Source: Prevotellaceae bacterium UBA3849 (GTDB lineage Bacteria > Bacteroidota > Bacteroidia > Bacteroidales > Bacteroidaceae). From it: a stretch of 11,829 nt of DNA. The position numbers were made by a program, and so were the translations under genes. The stretch is taken from NCBI GenBank assembly GCA_002392645.1, contig DGHL01000044.1, positions 5,789 through 17,617 on the forward strand. Reading direction: 5' to 3'. The notes beneath the pieces are model-generated. The model did not search any database. It was not told where the DNA came from and worked only from the letters and a program-made list of their open reading frames with translations. Shown in pieces: positions 5,904 to 11,829 of the stretch. The first letter of the stretch is position 1. The number at the start of each line of letters is the position of its first letter.

Positions 5904-7784
5904 ATGCAGAGCCCTACATTATATATACAGCGACTGAGACAACTCCTGATGATGGAGTATGAGGCTGAGAAGGAAGAGTTCCGCGTGCAGTCGGAGAAGA
6001 TGTCCATAGACCGCAGGCGGCGCAGGGGCATCTGCTGGTACCCTGTCAGCGTGGGAAGGTCATACTACAATTCGCTCAACCAACTGGTGGTGGAGATACA
6101 TGACAACCATCGTAGCCAGGAGGGCGATGACGCTGCTGCAGACAATGCCACTTCCGACAAGGAGAGCACGCTGTTTGAATACGGCAAGCCGGTGCAGTTC
6201 TTCGCCATACAGGGTGAGAAGGTGCGCTATTTCTCTTTCAGTTCGGTTATAAGCTATGCCGATGGTGACATGATGGTGGTGTCGATACCGTCATCGGCAA
6301 ATATAGCAGAGATAAGCAGCTGCGAGAAACTTGGTGTGCAGCTGTACTTCGACGAAACCAGCTACCGCACCATGCTCAGTGCACTCGACGACGTAGCCAA
6401 CGGCAAAGGCAGGCGCCTGGCAGACCTGCGCGATATGTTTGCCGGCAACAAGCCGGTGCGCAAGCTCACCATGCCGCCGATGTCGTTTCCATGGCTCAAC
6501 CCTACGCAGGAGAAGGCAGTAAACGAGGTGCTGTGGGCAAAAGACGTAGCAGTGGTGCACGGTCCGCCGGGAACTGGCAAGACCACCACGCTCGTTGAGG
6601 CTATATACGAGACGTTGCGCAGGGAGACGCAGGTGCTGGTATGCGCACAGAGCAACATGGCTGTTGACTGGATTTCGGAGAAGCTGGTTGACCATGGAGT
6701 GCCAGTGCTGCGCATAGGCAATCCTACGCGAGTGAACGACAAGATGCTGTCGTTTACCTACGAGAGGAAGTTTGAGTCACACCCCGACTATCCCGAACTG
6801 TGGGCTATAAGGAAGAACATACGACAGCTGCAGTCAGCCAAGGCGCCCAACCGTCACCAGAAGGTGGCAAGGCTGAGGGAGAGGGCACAGGAAATAGAGG
6901 TGCGCATCAGTGCCGACCTTTTCAATGAGGCACGTGTGGTGGCATGCACACTCGTAGGTGCGGCAAACAAGATTATGGTGGGGCAGAAATTCTCCACGCT
7001 CTTCATTGACGAGGCAGCGCAGGCACTCGAGCCAGCCTGCTGGATAGCCATACGCAGGGCTGGCAGGGTGATACTTGCCGGAGACCACCAGCAGCTGCCG
7101 CCTACCATAAAGTGTAATGAGGCAATGCGTGGCGGACTGGGCAAGACGCTGATGGAACGTATCGTTGAGACGCAGCCCGACTGCGTGACGCTGCTTGGGG
7201 TGCAATATCGCATGAGCGATGCCATAATGAAATTCTCCTCAGAATGGTTCTATGATGGCAAGCTGCGCTCTGACGACAGTGTGCGCCACCGTTCGGTGCT
7301 CGACTATGAGAAGCCCATAGTGTGGGTGAACAGCGAAGAGCCGGAGCAGTACATAGGCGAGAACCACGGTCGCATAAACAAGGCAGAGGCAGACCTGTTG
7401 CTGCTCCACCTGCAGGGCTACATAGCTAAGATAGGTGTGGAGAGATTCCTGTCAGACAACATCGACGTGGGCATCATATCGCCCTACAGGGTGCAGACCC
7501 ACTACATACGCCAGCAGATAAACAGGCGCGAGGAGTTTCGCCGCGTGCGCCACCTTATCAGCGTAAACACCGTTGACGGTTTCCAGGGACAGGAACGCGA
7601 CATCATATTTATATCGCTCGTGCGCAGCAACGAGCACGGACAGATAGGATTCCTGTCAGACCTGCGCCGCATGAACGTAGCCATGACGCGGGCAAGGATG
7701 AAACTCGTTATCTTCGGTAATGCGCTGACGCTGTCGCATAGTCCGTTTTACAAGAAACTGATAGAATATATAGAAACACTATAA
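5904..7784 (+). CDS. Superfamily 1 helicase, UPF1/IGHMBP2-like AAA-type ATPase
   Basis: The 626-aa cytosolic protein carries the full SF1B motif set. Walker A is GPPGTGKT at 220-227, Walker B is DEAA with Asp369 and Glu370, and motif III is GDHQQLPPT at 393-401. QYRM lies at 434-437, VDGFQGQE at 557-564 and the motif VI arginines in NVAMTRAR at 591-598. The N-terminal 200 residues are charged and would hold the accessory domains of this group. ATP-driven unwinding of DNA or RNA with 5'-3' polarity is expected from the family; the substrate cannot be told from sequence. All key residues are intact and the length is normal for bacterial IGHMBP2-like proteins. The next gene begins six bases after the stop, so the two are probably co-transcribed. 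Confidence 0.92.
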   Translation: MQSPTLYIQRLRQLLMMEYEAEKEEFRVQSEKMSIDRRRRRGICWYPVSVGRSYYNSLNQLVVEIHDNHRSQEGDDAAADNATSDKESTLFEYGKPVQFFAIQGEKVRYFSFSSVISYADGDMMVVSIPSSANIAEISSCEKLGVQLYFDETSYRTMLSALDDVANGKGRRLADLRDMFAGNKPVRKLTMPPMSFPWLNPTQEKAVNEVLWAKDVAVVHGPPGTGKTTTLVEAIYETLRRETQVLVCAQSNMAVDWISEKLVDHGVPVLRIGNPTRVNDKMLSFTYERKFESHPDYPELWAIRKNIRQLQSAKAPNRHQKVARLRERAQEIEVRISADLFNEARVVACTLVGAANKIMVGQKFSTLFIDEAAQALEPACWIAIRRAGRVILAGDHQQLPPTIKCNEAMRGGLGKTLMERIVETQPDCVTLLGVQYRMSDAIMKFSSEWFYDGKLRSDDSVRHRSVLDYEKPIVWVNSEEPEQYIGENHGRINKAEADLLLLHLQGYIAKIGVERFLSDNIDVGIISPYRVQTHYIRQQINRREEFRRVRHLISVNTVDGFQGQERDIIFISLVRSNEHGQIGFLSDLRRMNVAMTRARMKLVIFGNALTLSHSPFYKKLIEYIETL

Positions 7785-7790
7785 CATATA

Positions 7791-8318
7791 ATGACACAAT
7801 TTGAAGAAAAACTGCACGACGACTTCTACCAGTATGTACTGGAGAAGGGAGAGTGTGACGACAGGTTGCCAGAGTGTCCCGACGTAGAAGGTCTGTGGGA
7901 GCGCATAGCCATGGCATACCTGCCTGACGGCATACGCGAATATGGCAACTATCCAGAGGCATCGCTCGGGTGGATGATGTATATAGGCATGGCAATGGCA
8001 AAGCTGTGGGACACGGAGTGGGAGATATACTCAAAGTTGGAAGACGTGTACACCTACCTTCGTGACAAGCGCGGCTATGACTGCCTGGACGAATACATAC
8101 GCGAGGACGTGCTGATGCTTACGGGCGATGACTACGCATCACTTGAGAAGCTGGTGAGCAGTTGCGCCGCACACGTAAACAGCTACCTGCGCCATCAGGG
8201 CATAGAGGCATCCACCAAGGAGGCGTTCAATGCCTATGTGGCATGCCTGCACCAGCTCTATCTCATGGGTATGGCGGTGCAGCTGAAACGTATGGGTTAC
8301 CACATGGTGAAGGGTTAG
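7791..8318 (+). CDS. Hypothetical protein, predicted all-alpha
   Basis: The 175-aa product has no family I can name. It has no signal peptide. Its sequence is rich in Tyr, Met, Leu and acidic residues, with helices interrupted by short loops. A Met-rich hydrophobic helix (WMMYIGMAMAKLWDTEW, about 61-77) and another near the C-terminus (HQLYLMGMAVQLKRMGYH) suggest a buried helical bundle rather than a membrane protein. It starts six bases after the helicase stop, so co-expression is likely and a functional link to the helicase is possible but unproven. Codon and base composition match its neighbours, which argues that it is a real gene. Confidence 0.75.
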   Translation: MTQFEEKLHDDFYQYVLEKGECDDRLPECPDVEGLWERIAMAYLPDGIREYGNYPEASLGWMMYIGMAMAKLWDTEWEIYSKLEDVYTYLRDKRGYDCLDEYIREDVLMLTGDDYASLEKLVSSCAAHVNSYLRHQGIEASTKEAFNAYVACLHQLYLMGMAVQLKRMGYHMVKG

Positions 8319-8331
8319 TAGTAGAGACCCA

Positions 8332-8358
8332 CCCCGTCCCTCCATGTGAGGGAGGGGG
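8332..8358. repeat. GC-rich intergenic hairpin
   Basis: cccc (8332-8335) and tccctc (8337-8342) pair with gaggga (8348-8353) and gggg (8355-8358), with one G-G mismatch and a catgt loop. It begins 13 bases after the stop of the hypothetical gene. No T-tract follows, so it is not a classical intrinsic terminator; it resembles interspersed palindromic repeats of the REP kind and could stabilise the 3' end of the transcript. Membership in a genome-wide repeat family is an inference. Confidence 0.6.
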
Positions 8359-8378
8359 AAAGGTTCGTGAAGGAACTT

Positions 8379-8419
8379 AATTATGCATTATGAATTAAGA
8401 ATTAAGAATTATGCATTAT
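8379..8419 (+). repeat. AT-rich direct repeat overlapping an ABC ATPase start
   Basis: The 13-base word aattatgcattat occurs at 8379-8391 and again at 8407-8419, separated by the internal repeat gaattaagaattaa. The ATG of the ABC ATPase gene (8411) lies inside the second copy. Slippage in this repeat could change the distance between upstream signals and the start codon, but the repeat itself would not shift the downstream frame. Confidence 0.75.
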
Positions 8420-9154
8420 AACCTGTGTTCTCTTTCCATAGGATACCCCACTAAGGTGGTGGCGCATGACATCAATGCCATGCTGACGGCAGGCGAACTC
8501 GTCTGCCTGATAGGCCGTAACGGTACGGGCAAGTCAACACTGCTGCGTACCATGGCTGGCTTTCTGCCACCATTGGCAGGCAAGGCAACAATAGACGACT
8601 GCGACATATCCACCATAGCACCTGCCGTGAGGGCACGCAAGATTGGCGTGGTGCTCACCGACCGCATCGATGCAATGAATATGTCGGTGACCGACCTCGT
8701 GGCAATGGGACGCTCACCATACACCGGATTCTTCGGCAGACTGGGCGAGGAGGACAGGACCATAGTAAATGACGCACTCGCTATGGTGGGAATGGAGAAC
8801 TTCGCACAGCGCATGGTGGAAACGCTGAGCGACGGCGAGCGACAGAAGGTGATGATAGCTAAGGCACTGGCACAGCAGACTCCGGTGATACTGCTCGATG
8901 AGCCTACAGCCTTCCTCGACTATCCATCGAAGACGGAGACTCTGCGACTGTTGCGCCGACTGTGTCATGAGCAGGGCAAGGCAATACTCGTGTCAACCCA
9001 CGACCTTGACGTAGCCCTGCGTATAACCGACAAGGTGTGGATGATGCAGCACGGCGATGACGCGTCATCGGCAGCCGGAAAGTCGCGGTTGCTTACAGGC
9101 ACCACCGATGAACTGAAGGCACAGATAGATGATTTTATGACAACCTTAATATAG
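8411..9154 (+). CDS. ABC transporter ATP-binding protein, FecE/BtuD-like
   Basis: The 247-aa cytosolic subunit has Walker A GRNGTGKST (35-43), the ABC signature LSDGE (139-143), Walker B VILLDE (159-164), a D-loop FLD and the switch His197 in STHD. Overall it resembles ATPases of importers for Fe(III)-siderophores, heme or cobalamin (order RSPYTGFFG after the Q-loop, LSDGERQKVMIAKALAQ, DEPTAFLDYP). The usual Q-loop glutamine appears to be Thr83 (GVVLTDR). No permease or binding protein lies nearby, so it may serve a transporter encoded elsewhere. The start gives the expected first beta strand, although the ATG lies within an AT-rich repeat. The next gene begins five bases after the stop. Confidence 0.88.
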   Translation: MHYNLCSLSIGYPTKVVAHDINAMLTAGELVCLIGRNGTGKSTLLRTMAGFLPPLAGKATIDDCDISTIAPAVRARKIGVVLTDRIDAMNMSVTDLVAMGRSPYTGFFGRLGEEDRTIVNDALAMVGMENFAQRMVETLSDGERQKVMIAKALAQQTPVILLDEPTAFLDYPSKTETLRLLRRLCHEQGKAILVSTHDLDVALRITDKVWMMQHGDDASSAAGKSRLLTGTTDELKAQIDDFMTTLI

Positions 9155-9159
9155 AAACT

Positions 9160-9681
9160 ATGACAGAAGAACAGAAGACACATACACAGCAGAGTGGGCA
9201 GGAACTGCATAGGGCAGGCAATGAGCCACCCACCACGAAGGACCTGCTGTTCCGCATAATTGAGGCTGGTGGAGCTACCTGTGAGGACTTGGGCGATGAC
9301 CGCTATGGCTTCTTCTATGAGAAGGAACACTTCATGGTGGCGCTTGACGATTCCATGGTAATAAGGATAGTAGATTACAACTGGCACTCCGTAAGCAGGT
9401 GGGACGTAGAGGCCATAACCGAACTGCAGTCAAAGATAAACCATTTTAACATGTATGCCATGCCAAAGATGGTATATGCCTATGACGACGACGATGATAC
9501 GTTTAACATAAGCACCATACTGACGGTGCCGCTGACGGAGAAGATAAACGCAATAAACGACTACTTCGTAGCCATGCTCGACAGGGTGCTGCAGTCGCAT
9601 GAGTTCATCCTTGGCAAAGACTATAAGAAGGAAGACAGTGACGCGCAGCAAGAAGAGGAAGGAGGTGAGGAGAATGACTGA
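9160..9681 (+). CDS. YbjN-like small protein, soluble paralog
   Basis: The 173-aa product has no signal or membrane segment. The core (about 27-155) looks like the YbjN / type III secretion chaperone-like fold: an N-terminal helix, a beta sheet (YGFFYEKEHFMVALDDSMVIRIV), WHS at 75-77, helix with IN..N at 93-97, a strand MVYAY and a final long helix with INDYF. The C-terminal 18 residues are Asp/Glu-rich. YbjN proteins have poorly defined regulatory or chaperone-like roles. The next gene starts inside its last codons and encodes a clear paralog. The family assignment is by pattern only. Confidence 0.7.
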   Translation: MTEEQKTHTQQSGQELHRAGNEPPTTKDLLFRIIEAGGATCEDLGDDRYGFFYEKEHFMVALDDSMVIRIVDYNWHSVSRWDVEAITELQSKINHFNMYAMPKMVYAYDDDDDTFNISTILTVPLTEKINAINDYFVAMLDRVLQSHEFILGKDYKKEDSDAQQEEEGGEEND

Positions 9682-10285
9682 TTCCGTTTTCATAAGCATA
9701 GCAATAAAAATTGCATTGATACTGCTAATTATATACGTTGTCGGACTATATAAGAAATATCGTGATGAAAAAGAGAATCTGCCGTCAGGAAATCCTTCTA
9801 ATGATGATGAAGATACAGCTGGCAACGTAAGTAACGCCGAACGTGAACCCATGCAGATTCTCATCAGCAGTCTGAGGGAACTTAACGCTGACTACAAGGT
9901 GGATAGACTAAAGGACGGAGACGAGGTGATATACTTTATGTTTCAGGCAGAGAATTTCTCCCTGCAAGTGTCACCCGACTGCTATTTCTGCCACATGATT
10001 GACCCTGTATGGCATTCCTTCGACGTGAGCGACTTCAATGAGCTGGCACTCGTCAAGAGGGTCATTAATGACATGAACTGGGTATCACCGCTCAATGTGG
10101 TATATACAAAGTCTTCTGACGAAAAACTTTATGAGATAAATACTACCTACAACCTCTTTGTTGACGACAGCATTCCTTATCCAAGCTACCTGTATAAGGT
10201 TATCAACGACTTCTTCATTACGAAGAACACCTTCTTCCGTATGCTGGCGGAAGAGCATGGCAAGGAAGTAAGTGACAAGGAGTGA
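9674..10285 (+). CDS. YbjN-like protein with N-terminal membrane anchor, paralog of preceding gene
   Basis: The start is set at 9674 because it follows an unusually good Shine-Dalgarno region (ggaggtgaggag) and yields a coherent membrane segment; an upstream ATG at 9599 in the same frame would overlap the preceding gene by 83 bases. The 203-aa product has a transmembrane helix at about 5-25 followed by KKYR, predicting N-outside and a cytoplasmic body. A polar Asp/Asn linker runs to about 57, and the domain from 58 to 195 parallels the preceding protein: WHS at 113-115, IN..N at 131-135, VVY, EINTTYN and INDFF. It overlaps the upstream gene by eight bases, ATGACTGA, indicating translational coupling. 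Function unknown. Confidence 0.78.
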   Translation: MTDSVFISIAIKIALILLIIYVVGLYKKYRDEKENLPSGNPSNDDEDTAGNVSNAEREPMQILISSLRELNADYKVDRLKDGDEVIYFMFQAENFSLQVSPDCYFCHMIDPVWHSFDVSDFNELALVKRVINDMNWVSPLNVVYTKSSDEKLYEINTTYNLFVDDSIPYPSYLYKVINDFFITKNTFFRMLAEEHGKEVSDKE

Positions 10286-10312
10286 TACCAGAATTCAATA
10301 GCTACTACTTAT

Positions 10313-10972
10313 ATGAAGAATATAACAATGCTTTTGGCATGCATAGTGCTGACGTTGGGACTAAGTGCCCAGGACGCCAAGGTATGCCGTAATAATAACC
10401 CTAAAAACAAAACAACGATGAAGACAGTCTATGATTTCACCCTACAAGACAAGAAGGGCAACGAGGTGAGCCTTTCAGAGTATAAAGGCAAGGTGTTGCT
10501 GATAGTCAACACTGCCACTGGCTGTGGATTCACTCCGCAGTATGAGGAGCTTGAGGCCATCTATGGCAAATTGAAGGACAAGGGTTTCGAGATACTCGAC
10601 GTACCATGCAATCAGTTTGGCAACCAAGCGCCCGGCACCGATGACGAGATAGCACAGTTCTGCCGTATGAAGTTTGGTACCGACTTCCCACAGTTTAAGA
10701 AGTCTGAGGTTAATGGCGACGGTGAGTTGCCTCTCTATACATGGCTGAAGTCAGAGAAAGGCTTTGAGGGCTTTGATGCCGACAACAAGCTCACTCCGTT
10801 ACTTGAGCAGATGTTTGACAAGGCAAACCCAGACTGGCGTAAGTCTGCCGATATTAAGTGGAACTTCACCAAGTTCCTCATTGACCGTGAAGGTAATGTG
10901 GTCAGTCGCTTCGAGCCTACCAAGGACATGGCAAAGGTAGAGGCAGAAGTAGAGAAGTTGGTTAATAAGTAA
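10313..10972 (+). CDS. Glutathione peroxidase family enzyme with signal peptide
   Basis: The 219-aa product has a signal peptide (MKNITMLLACIVLTLGLSAQ) and a standard Gpx domain beginning at about residue 36. It shows the peroxidatic Cys71 in TATGCGFT, the NQFGNQ motif with Gln105, and Trp183-Asn184 in WNFTKF, which complete the catalytic tetrad. Cys117 in QFCRMKFGTDFP sits where thioredoxin-dependent Gpx proteins keep their resolving cysteine. It reduces hydrogen peroxide and organic hydroperoxides, probably with thioredoxin-like reductants rather than glutathione. An internal ATG at 10418 would give the usual cytosolic form; the preceding codons encode a good signal peptide and a short spacer, so I prefer the longer, exported form. 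An intrinsic terminator follows. Confidence 0.9.
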   Translation: MKNITMLLACIVLTLGLSAQDAKVCRNNNPKNKTTMKTVYDFTLQDKKGNEVSLSEYKGKVLLIVNTATGCGFTPQYEELEAIYGKLKDKGFEILDVPCNQFGNQAPGTDDEIAQFCRMKFGTDFPQFKKSEVNGDGELPLYTWLKSEKGFEGFDADNKLTPLLEQMFDKANPDWRKSADIKWNFTKFLIDREGNVVSRFEPTKDMAKVEAEVEKLVNK

Positions 10973-10997
10973 ACATAATCCGACGAAAACGAAGACG

Positions 10998-11038
10998 AAA
11001 GCCATTCTCACCATCAAACGGCGAGAATGGCTTTTATG
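10998..11038 (+). terminator. Intrinsic terminator after the peroxidase gene
   Basis: aaagccattctc (10998-11009) pairs perfectly with gagaatggcttt (11023-11034). One A-C mismatch and two further G-C pairs lie inside, with the loop atcaaac. A T-rich run (ttttatgcttttt) follows. It ends the long + strand block and serves as a local reference for what terminators look like here. Confidence 0.88.
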
Positions 11039-11117
11039 CTTTTTCTGATATGTTCACGTAATCTGTCTTAACTTCGTTGAAATTTCCCATAAATTATTTA
11101 TACATGACGATTATATT

Positions 11118-11549
11118 CTATGGATATGTGATAGTAGGTGATACCATAGCCTTCAAATCTGTATTCTTGTCATAATATTTGTATGTTCTCAGAACATTGG
11201 AACCTGTCGGTAATTTATATCTTTTATCATTAGCATCTTCTGATAAGTTTTTTGATACGCAAATATACAACGTATCAATATTTTCTTCTTCGAAATAACT
11301 ACCCCATGAATCGTCAAAACCATAATGCTGTGCATAAAAGTTGACTGTGTCAGAAGGACATATTGGGTATGAACTCAAGATATAACGTACATCATTACTA
11401 TTCTTATCATTGGCATAATGGACATAAACTGCACATCCTATTGTATCCTCGGAATTATTAACCAAGTAAAATTCAAAAAGATAAGTTTCAGGATCACATG
11501 ATATCATGCTACAACAGCATAAAACTAAACAAATAATTTTGTATTTCAT
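11118..11549 (-). CDS. Small orphan lipoprotein, AT-rich
   Basis: The 143-aa product begins MKYKIICLVLCCCSMISC, a lipoprotein signal with lipobox MISC and acceptor Cys18, followed by DPET. The mature part is rich in Asn, Asp, Tyr and Ser, with predicted beta strands (FEFYLVNNSEDTIGCAVYVHY, DTLYICVSKN). I recognise no family. Base composition is clearly more AT-rich than every other gene in the window, and long A/T codon runs are frequent, which suggests recent acquisition or an accessory locus. Its ATG overlaps the stop of a short upstream frame (ATGA). No Bacteroidetes-type promoter is visible in the 280 bases upstream, so expression probably depends on a gene that has been lost or lies further out. 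Confidence 0.72.
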   Translation of the reverse strand: MKYKIICLVLCCCSMISCDPETYLFEFYLVNNSEDTIGCAVYVHYANDKNSNDVRYILSSYPICPSDTVNFYAQHYGFDDSWGSYFEEENIDTLYICVSKNLSEDANDKRYKLPTGSNVLRTYKYYDKNTDLKAMVSPTITYP

Positions 11550-11653
11550 ATAAACTTATAATTTAAGGGTTCTATATTGGATATTTCTTGAAGTTCCATT
11601 GCTCGTACAAATTGTTCTTCCTCTACTATACTTTCAAGCCAGCTTGATATACT
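11546..11653 (-). pseudogene. Possible 3' remnant of a gene upstream of the orphan lipoprotein
   Basis: A 35-codon frame ends in TGA at 11548-11546, which overlaps the ATG of the lipoprotein gene as ATGA. Its translation contains WLESIVEEEQFVRAMELQE and ends NYKFI, which has the amino-acid balance of a real helical C-terminus. It is closed upstream by an in-frame TGA at 11656-11654, and the only internal ATG would give 17 residues. A short frame beginning MKYIKLA at 11657 overlaps it in another phase, so a frameshift may separate the start from the rest. It is either a very small gene or a decayed gene end; no family is recognised. Confidence 0.4.
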
Positions 11654-11670
11654 TCATATCTAAAGAGAAA

Positions 11671-11805
11671 CTAACCTTTAGGTTGTGTAGATACTTTTGT
11701 CCCCAATAAAGATAACGTCATTGTCAAGGAAATAGTATTTGAGAAAGAGGAAAACTTATGAAAAAAGGATGCACCAATTTTACAGTTGCGTGTTTTTTCC
11801 ATCAT
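11671..11805 (-). other. Small open frame of 44 codons, doubtful gene
   Basis: An ATG at 11805-11803 (a second ATG follows directly) opens a 44-residue frame that begins MMEKTRNCKIG and ends GTKVSTQPKG. It is Ser/Thr-rich with no clear signal peptide or domain. The ATG immediately follows one copy of the dispersed word gatagctttta, so this may be part of an interspersed element rather than a gene. Nothing else is recognised between 11654 and the window end. Confidence 0.25.
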
Positions 11806-11815
11806 AAAAGCTATC
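11805..11815 (-). repeat. Isolated copy of the gatagctttta motif
   Basis: Read on the - strand this is exactly the 11-base core word of the 22-bp tandem repeat at 5698-5780. A second, diverged similarity to the rest of the unit (tttaggttgt) occurs on the + strand near 11678-11687. A motif found in two unrelated intergenic regions 6 kb apart points to a dispersed family. Confidence 0.6.
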
Positions 11816-11829
11816 GTTTTACACAGTAA

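Noticed and set aside
6291..7225. Several long - strand open frames opposite the helicase
   Set aside because: They are antisense to conserved helicase motifs and their translations show no family pattern.
9599..9673. Upstream start for the membrane-anchored YbjN-like protein
   Set aside because: It would overlap the preceding gene by 83 bases and add a basic tail before the membrane helix; the ATG at 9674 has a strong Shine-Dalgarno sequence directly before it.
11700..11760. Possible coding tail on the + strand (DNVIVKEIVFEKEENL then stop)
   Set aside because: The frame is closed by stops just upstream, is under 20 codons, and the opposite strand also has an open frame; not enough to call.

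Overview
The window looks like chromosomal DNA from a member of the Bacteroidales, most likely Prevotella or a close relative. Two promoters match the Bacteroidetes form (TTTG or TTG, about 20 bases, then TAnnTTTG). Most starts have weak or no Shine-Dalgarno sequence. The tRNA does not encode CCA. The gene content (DUF4369/thioredoxin-like lipoprotein, a DUF4230 pair, a TonB C-terminal-domain protein with a signal peptide, several lipoproteins) is typical of that group. The genus is an inference.

Left block (1-3469, + strand): the 3' part of tRNA-Leu(UAA), then a co-directional cluster of a thioredoxin-like lipoprotein without its CXXC cysteines, a DUF4230 lipoprotein, a membrane-anchored DUF4230 protein and a GH25 muramidase with an N-terminal export or anchor segment. 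All four products appear to be exported or membrane-bound, so this reads as a cell-envelope operon. A perfect 23-bp inverted repeat of terminator type lies inside the signal-peptide codons of the first gene, just after the tRNA.

Second block (3637-5398, - strand): an envelope lipoprotein followed by a periplasmic TonB-domain protein. It is driven by a well-matched promoter at 5441-5472 and converges on the left block at a hairpin near 3542-3568. The 505-base divergent intergenic region (5399-5903) carries that promoter, the opposing helicase promoter, a 14-bp RNA-type hairpin and four tandem copies of a 22-bp repeat.

Third block (5904-10972, + strand): a UPF1/IGHMBP2-like superfamily 1 helicase, an unrecognised 175-aa protein, a FecE/BtuD-type ABC ATPase without permease or binding protein nearby, two tandem YbjN-like paralogs (one soluble, one with an N-terminal membrane anchor) and a glutathione peroxidase with a signal peptide, closed by a clear intrinsic terminator. 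Gaps are very short except between the hypothetical gene and the ABC ATPase, where a GC-rich hairpin and an AT-rich direct repeat sit.

Right end (11040-11829): markedly AT-richer. It holds a small orphan lipoprotein on the - strand whose start overlaps the stop of a short upstream open frame, plus another small open frame and one more copy of the dispersed gatagctttta motif. This looks like an accessory or decayed segment.

I found no CRISPR array, transposase, integrase or obvious defence system. The best leads are the inverted repeat in the signal-peptide codons, the repeat array, two tandem paralog pairs in which one partner has become membrane-anchored, and the remnant at the right edge.
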